DNA of 64,000 nucleotides, taken from contig CP054184.1 of NCBI GenBank assembly GCA_015709715.1, positions 2,465,001 to 2,529,000 of the forward strand, written 5' to 3'. The notes below the pieces were generated by a model that was given only the letters and a program-made list of their open reading frames with translations, searched no databases and was not told the origin of the DNA. This DNA comes from Nitrospira sp. Its GTDB lineage: Bacteria > Nitrospirota > Nitrospiria > Nitrospirales > Nitrospiraceae. Shown here piece after piece: positions 1 through 9,506 of the stretch (its first letter is position 1; each line of letters opens with the position of its first letter). The position numbers were made by a program, and so were the translations under genes.

Positions 1-1452
1 CTGATGGTCCTTGCCGTTCTGAGAGTAATGCAGGACCTCGTGGACTCCAAGGTGGAAGCCGACAACAACCGCCGCCGGATCGAACAATTACGCAATTCCT
101 ATATTGGATTTCTCGACCCCGTTACCTTGGTTGCCCAAAACAAGCTGACGTTAAATCGGAACAACGATGGCTATTACAAGGACTACCTCGTACCCCTTCA
201 AAAACTTCGGCAACGCGGCTTGAGAGCTTCTGAGCATGCACTGCGGAAATCATTCGAATGGTTCTATAAACAGGTCCGTGACACATATGGAAAAGAGCGG
301 AGCGGGGCTAGCCTTGCGAAGTTCATTGACGACGTTTCGGACAAGCTCTTTTTTACAGTGATTACGGTGACCGACGAATTGAACGCGTTCAAGGTCTTCG
401 AAACGCTCAACGCACGTGGGGTGCAGCTGTCGCCCACAGATCTCCTCAAGAACTACCTGTTCTCGGTGGTACACCGCGAAAGCGCGCACTCCGGTGAGAT
501 TGAGACACTGGAGCGCCGCTGGGAGAATATGGTCGGGCGCCTCGGGGGCGAAAGCTTCCCGGATTTTCTTCGTGTGCACTGGAATAGCCGCCGGAAGTTC
601 GTTCGCGAGGCGGACTTGTTCAAGACCATCCGAGCCGAGACCCCAACCAAAGCGCGAGTCTTTGAGCTGATTCGCGACATGGAAGAGGACATCGACACGT
701 ACGTGGCGTTATCGAATCCCGAAGACGCCTTATGGTCAGACGACCAGAGGCCATATGTGCGCGAGTTGCGCATGTTCAGCGTTCGCCAGCCTTGGCCTGC
801 CTTGATTGCGGCCCGCCGTGCTTTTGATATGCAGGGATTCACGACTTTTTTGAAGGCCTGCAGCGTCATCGCGTTCAGATACAACGTGATCGGAAGTCTG
901 GCTACGAATGAACAGGAACGGGTCTATAACTCCGTCGCCCTTCGAATCGCTTCGAACGATTTTGGCTCACCTTTAGACGCGATACGATCGCTTGCGCCCA
1001 TTTACGTTCCCGATGCCGTCTTTCGTCTAGCCTTTGAAGGAAAGGTATTGCCTACTACGTCCTCGCGGAATCGGCATGTTGCTCGATACATTCTCTTCAG
1101 CCTAGAACGACACCTTACCGGGCAGGAGTATGACATCGACAGTCCGCGATATACCTTGGAGCACATCCTTCCTGAAAGCCCAGAGGAGAACTGGCCGGAA
1201 TTCACCGACGAGCAGGTAGCAGAATTTGTCTTCCGCCTCGGCAATTTGACCATCATGGAGGCAGGGCAAAACCGTGACTTGGGTAATGCTGGGTTCGACA
1301 ATAAACAGCAAGTCTATAGTCAAAGCCCTCTCGAAATTACAAAGAAAATTGCCCTCGAAAATACCGGCTGGAGCGTAGACCGCCTTGCCGAGCGCCAGCG
1401 TTGGATGGCCAAGCAAGCTACATCTATCTGGAAAATGTCACAATTGGGTTAG
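1..1452 (+). CDS. DUF262/DUF1524 restriction-like protein (5' truncated by window edge)
   Basis: This reading frame is open from the first base, so the gene very probably begins upstream and its N-terminal DUF262 motif is not visible. The C-terminal third carries a DUF1524-type HNH-like signature: YTLEHILPE near residue 386 followed by RLGNLTIM and an N-rich stretch (near residue 410), the layout seen in GmrSD-like type IV restriction enzymes that cut modified DNA. The middle contains the FKVFETLNARGVQLSPTDLLKN block typical of DUF262 proteins. Its GC content looks lower than the metabolic genes downstream, which fits horizontally acquired DNA. A restriction remnant follows 3 bases after the stop. 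The family call is firm; the defence role is inferred from the family. Confidence 0.8.
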   Translation: MMVLAVLRVMQDLVDSKVEADNNRRRIEQLRNSYIGFLDPVTLVAQNKLTLNRNNDGYYKDYLVPLQKLRQRGLRASEHALRKSFEWFYKQVRDTYGKERSGASLAKFIDDVSDKLFFTVITVTDELNAFKVFETLNARGVQLSPTDLLKNYLFSVVHRESAHSGEIETLERRWENMVGRLGGESFPDFLRVHWNSRRKFVREADLFKTIRAETPTKARVFELIRDMEEDIDTYVALSNPEDALWSDDQRPYVRELRMFSVRQPWPALIAARRAFDMQGFTTFLKACSVIAFRYNVIGSLATNEQERVYNSVALRIASNDFGSPLDAIRSLAPIYVPDAVFRLAFEGKVLPTTSSRNRHVARYILFSLERHLTGQEYDIDSPRYTLEHILPESPEENWPEFTDEQVAEFVFRLGNLTIMEAGQNRDLGNAGFDNKQQVYSQSPLEITKKIALENTGWSVDRLAERQRWMAKQATSIWKMSQLG

Positions 1453-1455
1453 CCC

Positions 1456-1860
1456 ATGCAGGTTCATTTCAACCCCGACCAGTTATTCCAGCTCGAGGCA
1501 ATAGCTCCCGTTGCCGACCTCTTTGACGGTCAGCCCCAGGGAGCGCCGGACTATGCCGTGATCGACATGGGCAGCGGGTCAGGGCTGTTCGCCGGGCAAC
1601 AACAAACCGAATTAGGCGCCGGGAATCGGATGCTGGTGTCGGCTAAACCCTCCTGGCGAATGCCCGTGCCGTAGGGACGGATGCCGGCCGATCCTCGACG
1701 GAACGATTTTACGCTGGAGCTTCCGGAGGGGCAGCGAGACCACCTACCGTGTCGAGTTCGAGGCCGATAAGCTGGTCGAATGCACCGTCGATGCCATCAC
1801 GCGGATGGAGAAGATCGACGCGCCGAGCCGTGATGGCAGAGGACGTCTGACGGCGGGAGA
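1456..1860 (+). pseudogene. Remnant of a type III restriction endonuclease (Res) gene
   Basis: Two short fragments in different frames look like pieces of one type III Res subunit. The first (1456-1674, 72 codons) begins MQVHFNPDQLFQLEAI and continues with AVADLFDGQ-like residues, matching the usual N-terminus of these DEAD-family helicase-nucleases. The second (about 1697-1850, another frame) reads DGTILRWSF, then TYRVEFEADKLVE and AITRMEKIDAP, resembling a Res segment that normally lies hundreds of residues downstream. The helicase motifs between them are absent, so a large internal deletion plus frameshift is likely. No mod gene is visible in the window. The first match is stronger than the second. 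Confidence 0.55.
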
Positions 1861-1891
1861 CTCGGTACCCTTACGCCCGACGCCGGTCGTC

Positions 1892-4774
1892 TCATGCCAA
1901 GGCCTGCTCGATCGCCGACTTCAACGTCGCCAACCCCGCCTGCACATCGAGGTCGAGGTGGATCCGCAAGAGGCGCCGACCTCGTTCCGTCAACACGTGG
2001 AAGTCCCCGCGCGCCTGCATGGCCTTGACGAGACCGAACGTATACCGTTGCCCCGGTACCGACAGGTCGACGGCATCTTCGCACGTCAGCTGGAGAAAGA
2101 GGCCGTTGTGGGGTCCTCCCTTGTAGGCCTGTCCGGTGGAATGGAGAAATCGAGGGCCAAACTCGAGGCAGGTGGCGATGCGTTTGGCATCTCGGATCCT
2201 TTGACGCATGGCCTGCAGTTCCGCCTTGTATTGGGGACGCATCTCCAGGTAGGCCAACAACGCCACGTAATCGCCGGGCTTCAATTGATTGAGATGGGCC
2301 TTGAGATAGGCTTGCAAGGACGGTGTCGTCCCGGCGGCGGCGCGCAGCTCTCGGGCGTATTGAGGGGTCGCATAGAGGCTGAGGCCACGCTCCTCGAAGA
2401 TGGGCGTTTCTGCCGGTACCCTCCCGCTTCGTTCGTACTCGGTGGTCAATCGCTTCGTGGCTGCTTTGCCGGCCTCCACATCCGGCTGGTCGAAGGGATT
2501 GACTCCCAGGATCGCCCCGGCGACGGCGGTGGCAAATTCCCAGCGGAAGAATTCCTGTCCGATCTCGTACAGGTCGGCCACCGTCATGCGGACCACCGGG
2601 TGGCCTGCTCGCTCAAGCCGGTCGACCGCGGCATCGTGGATCGGGTCAGGGGAGGTCTGCAGCCGGATGGAGAGGAAGAGGCGGTCTTCTCCATACATCT
2701 TGGGATCTCCGACCGCTTCACCCTCGATGGGAATTATGCCTTTGCCGGTTTTCCCGGTCGATTCGGCCAGAAGCTGCTCGAGCCAGATGCCCAAGGAGTC
2801 GAGCTCAGGCGACGTGAGGATCGTGACCTTGTTGCATCCTCGATCGGCGAACACGGCAAGGATGGTCCCCAGCACCAGGCCGGGATTCTGCTCGACCGGT
2901 ACGCAGGGGAAACAAGCCTCTACCATTTCTTCCGCCCCCTCGAGGAATTGCTCGAGGTCCAGACCCATCACAGCCGCCGGGACCATGCCGAAGTTCGACA
3001 GGGCCGAGTAGCGACCGCCGATCGTCGGAACCCCGAAGTAGAGACGCCCAAAGCCGTCGGCTTCTGCCAGACGTTGGAGATCCGAGCCGGGGTCCGTGAT
3101 CGCGACGAACTGCCGTACGGCCGCTCTGGCTCCAACCAGGCGTTGGAGCCGATCAAAGAAATGCTGTTTCAAGAGCATCGATTCCATGGTGTTGCCGGAT
3201 TTGCTGGAGACGAGGATCAGCGTGGTCGCAAGCTGCAGCTTCTTTTCGACGGCCCTGATCTGCGCCGGATCCGTGGAATCCAGGACATGAAGTTCCGGAT
3301 ACCCCGCCTGCTTTCCGAATGTCGTCCGCAGGACCTCCGCGCAGAGACTCGACCCCCCCATGCCCAAGAGCAGCGCATGGGTAAAGCCTCTTCTGGAGAC
3401 CTCTTCCGCGAGGGAGGTGAGGGGGGAAAGATGCGCGAGTTGCTGATCGGTAATATCCAACCACCCAAGCCATTGATGCTCGTCGCCATCGGTCCAGAGC
3501 GACGCGTCGCGTTCCCACAGCCGTCGGACCTTGTTGGCGTTGCTCCACTCCTTGAGTGAGGTGTGCACGTCGGCCGCCACGGCGGCGGGCAGGCGGTAGG
3601 ACCAGCGGTTGAGTCGTCCGGGATAGGTACCCTTCCCGTGCCGGTCGATTGCGACGAGCAGGCGATCGAAGGCGCTACGGAAGGATTGCAACCCGTCCGC
3701 CAACAATCGGTCCGTGATTGCCGTCATCGAAAGCCCGGCCTGGTCCATGGCACGCAGCACTTCCCGCGCCCCATCAATGTGTGTGGCGAGGCGGCCGGCC
3801 GGACGTCCGTGGTCACGAAAGGCTTCAAGGGTAGCGGGAGCCATGGTGGCGACCGTGTCTGGTCCGATCAGCTCCTCCAGGTACTGCACATCGCGAGAGG
3901 GGGGATTCGTGGTGGTTGTGTCGGCCCAGAGTAGTCGTTGAGTCATGGCCCCGCGCCTGGCGAGCGCCTGCCAGCGTGGGCTCGAAAACAGCGTGCGATA
4001 ACGTTGATAGGCCAGCTTGGCGTTCGCAATCGCGACGGTTCCCTGTAGTCCCCTGAGCAGAGCCGTGGTCGTCTCGTCCGGGGCTGTCCGGAGGGCGGCG
4101 GCAGCCCAGGCATCCACCTCCGTATCGATGCGGCTGATGAAGAGACTTGCGACGCTTGCCACGCTCGTCAGGTCGCCGCCCCGTATCGACCGTTGTTCCA
4201 AGCCTATGAGATAGGCCTCTGCCACCGATTCATAGATATCTTGTGCGAAGATCCACGTGACGTTGACGTTGATTCCCTTGCCGATGAGTTGCACGATGGC
4301 CGGTATGCCTTCCGGCGTGGCCGGTATTGTGATCATCACGTTGTCTCGCCCGACAGCGTCCCACAGCCGTTTCGCCTCGTCGAGCATGCCCCGCGTGTCG
4401 TGAGCCAGGTGCGGTGAGACATCCAGGCTCACATACCCGTCGCGCCGCTTGGTACGGGCATAGATCGGCTGTAAGAGGTCGGCGACGGATTGCGCATCCT
4501 CGACGGCCAATCGTTCGTAGCGCGCCTTCGCATCCAGACCGGCCTCGCGTGTGAGGATGTGCAGCGCCTGGTCATAATCCGAACTCCCGGTAATGGCCTG
4601 TTCAAAGATGCTGGGATTCGACGTGACTCCGGACAAGCCATCCTCTTGGATCAGGCGCCGTAATGCCCCACTGGTGACGGCACCCCGCCGGAGGTCGTCC
4701 AACCAGATCGATTGGCCGAGCGCCGGGAGAGCACGGAGAGGGTTGTCGATCTTGATTTGCGAGACCTTCATCAT
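1892..4774 (-). CDS. Bifunctional transaldolase / glucose-6-phosphate isomerase; transaldolase lysine replaced
   Basis: A 960-residue fusion. Residues about 1-370 are a transaldolase domain (SGVTSNPSIFEQAI near 48, DVSPHLAHDT near 120). Residues about 410-960 are a phosphoglucose isomerase/SIS domain (SSKSGNTMES, AESTGKTGKG, STGQAYKGGP). Together they would serve the pentose-phosphate pathway and gluconeogenesis in the cytoplasm. In transaldolases the motif IKIPAT carries the Schiff-base lysine; here it reads MITIPATPEG, with ACA (Thr) where AAA (Lys) is expected, so the transaldolase half may be inactive. The start has a good ribosome site, AAGGAGCCGTC before ATG. The gene follows sthA in the same direction, 163 bases away. 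Confidence 0.93.
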   Translation of the reverse strand: MMKVSQIKIDNPLRALPALGQSIWLDDLRRGAVTSGALRRLIQEDGLSGVTSNPSIFEQAITGSSDYDQALHILTREAGLDAKARYERLAVEDAQSVADLLQPIYARTKRRDGYVSLDVSPHLAHDTRGMLDEAKRLWDAVGRDNVMITIPATPEGIPAIVQLIGKGINVNVTWIFAQDIYESVAEAYLIGLEQRSIRGGDLTSVASVASLFISRIDTEVDAWAAAALRTAPDETTTALLRGLQGTVAIANAKLAYQRYRTLFSSPRWQALARRGAMTQRLLWADTTTTNPPSRDVQYLEELIGPDTVATMAPATLEAFRDHGRPAGRLATHIDGAREVLRAMDQAGLSMTAITDRLLADGLQSFRSAFDRLLVAIDRHGKGTYPGRLNRWSYRLPAAVAADVHTSLKEWSNANKVRRLWERDASLWTDGDEHQWLGWLDITDQQLAHLSPLTSLAEEVSRRGFTHALLLGMGGSSLCAEVLRTTFGKQAGYPELHVLDSTDPAQIRAVEKKLQLATTLILVSSKSGNTMESMLLKQHFFDRLQRLVGARAAVRQFVAITDPGSDLQRLAEADGFGRLYFGVPTIGGRYSALSNFGMVPAAVMGLDLEQFLEGAEEMVEACFPCVPVEQNPGLVLGTILAVFADRGCNKVTILTSPELDSLGIWLEQLLAESTGKTGKGIIPIEGEAVGDPKMYGEDRLFLSIRLQTSPDPIHDAAVDRLERAGHPVVRMTVADLYEIGQEFFRWEFATAVAGAILGVNPFDQPDVEAGKAATKRLTTEYERSGRVPAETPIFEERGLSLYATPQYARELRAAAGTTPSLQAYLKAHLNQLKPGDYVALLAYLEMRPQYKAELQAMRQRIRDAKRIATCLEFGPRFLHSTGQAYKGGPHNGLFLQLTCEDAVDLSVPGQRYTFGLVKAMQARGDFHVLTERGRRLLRIHLDLDVQAGLATLKSAIEQALA

Positions 4775-4937
4775 GACGGCTCCTTATGCCTTCGGAGTGA
4801 ATCCGCACGTCGCAATACTCCTTCCATGCCGGACCTTCTCGGAAACGTAAGCGGACCTCGGCGGCTATGCAGGGCGCTCTGATCGGGCTTCGGTATGTTG
4901 GTTCCGGCCATCGGGCCGTGATGTTCTGATCGGCGGG

Positions 4938-6353
4938 TCATCGTCTGGACAGCTTATTGAAGGCGTCGAGTGAGGCCACCTTGTAACATTCCGCCAACGT
5001 CGGGTAATTGAATACGGTCTGCAAGAAGTAAGGCAGGCCTCCGCCCAACTCCACGACCGCCTGGCCGATATGGATCAGTTCTGTGGCGCCCGTTCCCACG
5101 GCATGGGCGCTCAGCAGCCGCTGGGTTTCACGATGGAACAGCAACTTCAGAAAGCCGCTGTCGTCCCCGAGAATCTGTCCTCGGGCGATCTCGCCGTAGC
5201 GAGCGATTCCGCTTTCATAGGGGATCTTCTTTTGGGTCAATTCATGTTCAGGCGGCCCGATGGCCGACACCTCCGGCAAGGCATAGATGCCGATCGGTAG
5301 ATAAGGGCTCATCGTGCCCGGGTCCACGCCGAACGCGTAACAGGCCGCCAGCCGGCCCTGCTGGAACGACGTGGAGGCCAAACTGGGATAACCGATGACG
5401 TCGCCCACGGCGAAGATGTGTGGGATGGCTGTTCGGAACTGTCGATCGACGGTCAATCGTCCCCGCTCATCGGGCTTAAGTCCCACGGCGTCGAGATTGA
5501 GTCGGCTGGTAGCCCCGATCCGGCCGACCGAAAAAAAGACATGATCGGCGGCAATGGTCTTGCCGGATTCCAGATAGACGACGGCCTGTCGCGGACCGGT
5601 GCCTGTGATGTCCAGCCGCTCGACGGCTTCCCCGAGGCGAAACGTGACCCGTCGCCGTCGCATTTGATGCATGAGTTCATCGACACTCTCTCGGTCGAGG
5701 AATTCCAACAGGCGGTCGCGCTTATCCACCACAATCACATCGCTCTGCAGGGCCGCGAACATGGAGGCGTATTCGATCCCGATGATGCCTCCGCCGACGA
5801 CCACGAGCTTTTTCGGCAACCGCTGCAGCCGGACCAGGTCGTCACTCGTGAGGATCAGGTTCCCGTCGGCCGGCACGCCGGGTGGTGGGGCCGGATAGGT
5901 GCCTACGGCAATGACGATGTTGTCGGCGGTGAGCGTCCGTTGTCCGTTGTCTGAGGTCACCGTCAGGGTGTGCGGATCGACAAAGGAGGCTTCGCCTCGA
6001 ATCAACCGGACTTCGTTTCGGCACAACTGCTGCTCGATCACCCGAGATTCGCCGCGGCCGACCACTCCCACACGATGAAGGAGTTCGTCCGCCGGAGGGC
6101 GGCGTCCTCGTTCCGTCTCGACGCTGAATCCCGACGCACGGCCGAATCCTCCGCGTTCGTGTGAGAGAGCGCACACGGCTTCGCGAAATGTCTTGCTCGG
6201 AATGGTGCCCTTATCCAGGCAGACGCCGCCCACCGTAGGGCCCTTCTCCACGACCGCCGCTCGCTTACCGAGTTTGGCCGCTTGAATCGCGGCCCGCTGA
6301 CCGGCCGGGCCACTGCCGATGCAGACGAGATCGAAGTCGAAACCTGTATCCAT
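4938..6353 (-). CDS. sthA: Soluble (Si-specific) NAD(P)+ transhydrogenase
   Basis: A 471-residue flavoprotein of the pyridine nucleotide-disulfide oxidoreductase family. The N-terminal FAD motif is CIGSGPAGQRAA. The redox site reads CLDKGTIPSK, where lipoamide dehydrogenases have a second cysteine; Thr at this place is typical of SthA, which balances NADPH and NADH without a disulfide. A second Rossmann motif, VVGGGIIGIEYA (near 180), binds the nicotinamide cofactor, and the C-terminal FNYPTLAECYKVA is the family dimer signature. Ribosome site GGAGGTGTC precedes the ATG. Its place upstream of the Tal-Pgi fusion on the same strand suggests a shared link to pentose-phosphate-derived NADPH. Confidence 0.9.
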   Translation of the reverse strand: MDTGFDFDLVCIGSGPAGQRAAIQAAKLGKRAAVVEKGPTVGGVCLDKGTIPSKTFREAVCALSHERGGFGRASGFSVETERGRRPPADELLHRVGVVGRGESRVIEQQLCRNEVRLIRGEASFVDPHTLTVTSDNGQRTLTADNIVIAVGTYPAPPPGVPADGNLILTSDDLVRLQRLPKKLVVVGGGIIGIEYASMFAALQSDVIVVDKRDRLLEFLDRESVDELMHQMRRRRVTFRLGEAVERLDITGTGPRQAVVYLESGKTIAADHVFFSVGRIGATSRLNLDAVGLKPDERGRLTVDRQFRTAIPHIFAVGDVIGYPSLASTSFQQGRLAACYAFGVDPGTMSPYLPIGIYALPEVSAIGPPEHELTQKKIPYESGIARYGEIARGQILGDDSGFLKLLFHRETQRLLSAHAVGTGATELIHIGQAVVELGGGLPYFLQTVFNYPTLAECYKVASLDAFNKLSRR

Positions 6354-6394
6354 GACACCTCCAGTCGAGCCGGCCCCTCATACGACCGATGGGA

Positions 6395-6922
6395 TCATTC
6401 ATGCCGTCCATTCGCGTCGAGGGCCGCCTCGGCGGAATGGGGCAGGGCCTTGTTGCCTGCCGATGTCCTCACAATCGTGGTAAGCAGTTCCCGGCTCAGG
6501 TCAGTTTGTCCCGTGGCCTTGGCCACATCGCTTCCATGCAACGCACAGGTCACGGCCATCGCGTGAGGATCAACGGCTAATCTCGACGGCGGCAAGGCAA
6601 GAAAGGATCTCAGCGAGGCAGGCAACAGAAGGAACGATGCGCGGTTCCGGCCGGAGGCCATTCGTGCGACATGGGTGAGCTGCAACAGGTCGGCTCGGAT
6701 CTCGGCAGGATCGGCGCTTGATCGACAGTGAAGGTAGGTCTTCCAAGTGGCCATGAATTGAGCGTTGTCGAGTGCGAAGGTCGGTCCGGCGAATGGCCCC
6801 GAGGCCTGACAGCCGCCCAATCCCAGGCCGCTCAGAAGTACGAGTCCAAGCGTACCTGGTGCTGCGACCATGCGAATGATCGAGAAGGAGGCCTTCGTGT
6901 CGCGATGCGTTCCTACCTGCAT
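6395..6922 (-). CDS. Putative lipoprotein of unknown function
   Basis: I do not recognise this family. From the ATG at 6922 the protein is about 175 residues, with a hydrophobic segment ending in a lipobox-like GLGGCQ, so it is probably anchored in a membrane by a lipidated cysteine. The mature part is alanine/arginine rich and predicted helical (FMATWKTYLHCRSS, then DLLQLTHVARMAS). The frame is open further upstream to 7072, but that extension lacks signal-peptide character. Another ATG at 6871 is possible, and neither start has a clear ribosome site. It ends 41 bases before the sthA start on the same strand, so cotranscription is possible. Confidence 0.55.
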   Translation of the reverse strand: MQVGTHRDTKASFSIIRMVAAPGTLGLVLLSGLGLGGCQASGPFAGPTFALDNAQFMATWKTYLHCRSSADPAEIRADLLQLTHVARMASGRNRASFLLLPASLRSFLALPPSRLAVDPHAMAVTCALHGSDVAKATGQTDLSRELLTTIVRTSAGNKALPHSAEAALDANGRHE

Positions 6923-7174
6923 GCCGCTTGTCAATGTGCAAGGGAAATACCTGGCGAGATAGGGCGAGCATTCCTGCGGCGGACGATGCGATAACAACGG
7001 GTTAGAGGTGCGGGATGGGTGGGCATACGTTCGAGTGCCGGAATGGAGGCGGATCGGCCCGCGATGGCTCACGATTTATGCTGTGCAGTCGCGATTTGTC
7101 GCGATGGACTGAGTCGATCACGATCGGCTGAATGAGCAGATTCGCGCAGTGCGCGGCATCAGGATTCGCACGCC

Positions 7175-7828
7175 TCAGAATTTCTCGGGGAATTGTGCTG
7201 CGAGTCCATCCGTCAATGCGTCCGCGACTATGTAGATATGCTGCTTCATTCCGTGCCACGTTTCGCCTTCTCGGACATACTCTCCGGCTTTCAGTTGCCG
7301 AAACTCCGTCATGTGATGGGCTGCGTGCGCTGTCAGCAAGCCCATCAGCCTGTGCTTCGGCAAGTAAGGATTTGCGCTGCTGAGAAAACTCGAAATGTCG
7401 GCCGCATTGGCGGTGAGGACTGTGACGGCCAGGTCTTGATCGTCCTGGTTTCCGGCGGCGAGGGCATCCAAGTGGTCGCGGATGGCGGTATAGTGCCCGG
7501 CCAACAACGTGAACAGTTTGTCCGACGAGGACTTGCCGTAGAACGGTTCGATCGAACGCGCAATTTGTTCGGCATTGGTGACCACCGTGGATTCGGCAGC
7601 CTCTCTGGCGGCGGCGTTCTTGTCCATCGTCGCCACGGCTACGTTGCGAATCGACAGGATATGGCCGAGCCACAGATCCCTGAGGAGGGCTTTCGTTTCC
7701 GCCACCTTCATCGGTGACGCAGCTGCCGCGCCTGTTGTCACGGTGGGACGTATGTCGGCGGCCTCCGCACAGGCGCCGGTGATGACCATGAACATCGAGG
7801 CGCAGAGTAAATGCAGGACGCGTGACAT
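7175..7828 (-). CDS. Secreted all-helical protein, possible four-helix bundle
   Basis: The start at 7828 is supported by AAGGAGGT six bases upstream. It begins with a signal peptide (MSRVLHLLCASMFMVITGACAEA), so the product is exported. The mature region repeats a pattern of long helices: LWLGHILSIRNVAVA, then IARSIEPFYG with LAGHYTAIRDHLDAL, then an asparagine-alanine stretch and SSANPYLPKHRL, ending HIYIVADALTDGLAAQFPEKF. This resembles a small family found in Firmicutes and others whose public names are unreliable. Scattered histidines would suit a metal-binding helical bundle, but that is conjecture. It is followed by the lipoprotein gene on the same strand. Confidence 0.75.
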   Translation of the reverse strand: MSRVLHLLCASMFMVITGACAEAADIRPTVTTGAAAASPMKVAETKALLRDLWLGHILSIRNVAVATMDKNAAAREAAESTVVTNAEQIARSIEPFYGKSSSDKLFTLLAGHYTAIRDHLDALAAGNQDDQDLAVTVLTANAADISSFLSSANPYLPKHRLMGLLTAHAAHHMTEFRQLKAGEYVREGETWHGMKQHIYIVADALTDGLAAQFPEKF

Positions 7829-7955
7829 AGAGCACCTCCTTGTGAGCCGTGCACTCCGGCTCGCCGAACGCATCCGCACGTCGAGCGAGCGTACGAGTCA
7901 AACGATCCGCTGTCGGGTGAACGTGGCGATCTTCGGGCGAGGTGCGTCGGAGACG

Positions 7956-9506
7956 TCATCCTGCGGCGCCGGCACCCATGCGAGTCTGGTCCACGAACCG
8001 CTCGGTCGCATCGTCGAGCGCGCGGGCCTGTCGCCCCCGATCCTTATGGATATAGATCAAGTGGTTCTCGACGCGATCTCGACGGGGAGGGGGCAGCGCC
8101 ATCTCATACGTAATCGGACGGCTGTGGTCGGCCAACTGGAGTGTCGGGTTATACACCGAGTTGAACTTCCACAGCATCTTGATGAAATTGGTTTGTCCGC
8201 GCAGGAGATGTCCTGCCGCGATTTTCGCCGTTCCCTTGAGCGCGTTCCATCCGAGATGCTTGATGTTCAGCACTTGCTGGGTCTTCACCAGTTCCTCATA
8301 GAATTCCCGAAGCGGCAGCCTGGTGGGCAGCACGGCATGCTGAATATCGAACAATCGGTAATCGCGGCTTTGGACCTTGTGTCCGTCCGTGTGCCAGCTC
8401 TCGGTGCCCGGATACGGAGTATTCACGCTGATATTGACGATTTCGGGAATGTCCAGGCACCACTGTCGAATGGTTTCGAAGCGGGCCCTGTCCCAATCGG
8501 GATCGGCAATGAGATTGATGGCCACGGTGATCCCTAGGGAGCGCGCAAACTCCAAGGCCTCGAAGTTCTTGCCCAGGGACACACGCTTGCGGTGCAGTTT
8601 CAGACCTGCTTCGTCGATGGCCTCGACTCCGATGAACATGTATTGCATCCCGAGGCGCTTCCAGAGTTTGAAGACGTCCTTGTTGCGCAGCAGGACATCG
8701 CCGCGTGTCTCCAGGTAGTACTGCTTCTTGATGCCCTTTCTGGCGATCGCTTCCCCGATCTCGGCGCCGTGTTTGGCTTGGATAAAGGCCACGTCATCCA
8801 CGATGAAGATGCCCGGCTCCTTGATCCTGGCCAAATCCTCGATGACGCGTTCCGGACTGAGCGGACGATAGCTGCGACCGTAGAACGTCCAGGCGCTGCA
8901 GAAGGAGCAGTCCCAGGGGCAGCCGCGGGTGAATTCGATCGAAGCGCAGGGATCCAGGACACCGATGAAGTACTTATGCCGGCGACGAAGGAGGTCACGG
9001 GCCGGCTGGAGATCATCCAGGCTCTGGACGAACATGGGAGGAGGGCCCTCGCCGTACAGGCTGACGGCGCCCGGCACCTGGGTCACGGCTCGACGATCCT
9101 GCTCGATGACGTCGAGCAGCAGCGGCAAGGCGGCCTCTCCTTCTCCTTTCAGGACGCAATCGATGGCCCCCGCGCCATGCGCCAACAATTCTGTGGCGAT
9201 AAAGGATGCACTGTGTCCGCCGACGAGCACGAAGCTCTTGGGAGACCGCTCCTTGGTCCGTTTGGCCAAGTCGAGAATTTCCGGCACATTGGCTAGATAA
9301 TTACAGGAGAACCCCACGACATCAGGCTGCCAACTCTCCAGGATCGCGAAGTAGTCTTTGTGGCGTTCCACCTGGAGGTCGATCAGGTAGACCTCGTGGC
9401 CGGCCCGGCGAACGGCTTCAGCAACCAGTTCCAGCCCCAACGGCTCCAATCGCAAAAAGATCTTGGTATACATCAGAGGACTTGGATGAACGGCCAGGAA
9501 CTTCAT
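7956..9506 (-). CDS. hpnR: B12-binding radical SAM protein, probable hopanoid C-3 methylase HpnR
   Basis: A 516-residue protein with an N-terminal cobalamin-binding-type domain (MKFLAVHPSPLMYTKIFLRL and following, about 1-150) and a radical SAM core with the cluster motif CPWDCSFC near residue 200, followed by SAWTFYGRSYR. The overall text, including RLEPLGLELVAEA, VGGHSASFIA and VNISVNTPYPGTES, matches my memory of HpnR, which methylates the A-ring of bacteriohopanepolyols at C-3 in the cytoplasmic membrane; C-2 methylases (HpnP) start quite differently. GGAGGAGA lies upstream of the ATG at 9506, which I chose over the ATG seven codons earlier. No other hopanoid gene is adjacent. The radical SAM call is certain, the substrate likely. 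Confidence 0.8.
   Translation of the reverse strand: MKFLAVHPSPLMYTKIFLRLEPLGLELVAEAVRRAGHEVYLIDLQVERHKDYFAILESWQPDVVGFSCNYLANVPEILDLAKRTKERSPKSFVLVGGHSASFIATELLAHGAGAIDCVLKGEGEAALPLLLDVIEQDRRAVTQVPGAVSLYGEGPPPMFVQSLDDLQPARDLLRRRHKYFIGVLDPCASIEFTRGCPWDCSFCSAWTFYGRSYRPLSPERVIEDLARIKEPGIFIVDDVAFIQAKHGAEIGEAIARKGIKKQYYLETRGDVLLRNKDVFKLWKRLGMQYMFIGVEAIDEAGLKLHRKRVSLGKNFEALEFARSLGITVAINLIADPDWDRARFETIRQWCLDIPEIVNISVNTPYPGTESWHTDGHKVQSRDYRLFDIQHAVLPTRLPLREFYEELVKTQQVLNIKHLGWNALKGTAKIAAGHLLRGQTNFIKMLWKFNSVYNPTLQLADHSRPITYEMALPPPRRDRVENHLIYIHKDRGRQARALDDATERFVDQTRMGAGAAG

Noticed and set aside
1805-3559. 584-codon open frame on the plus strand
   Set aside because: It is antisense to the Tal-Pgi gene and long only because of high GC; composition is not protein-like. 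Its first few codons overlap the Res remnant.
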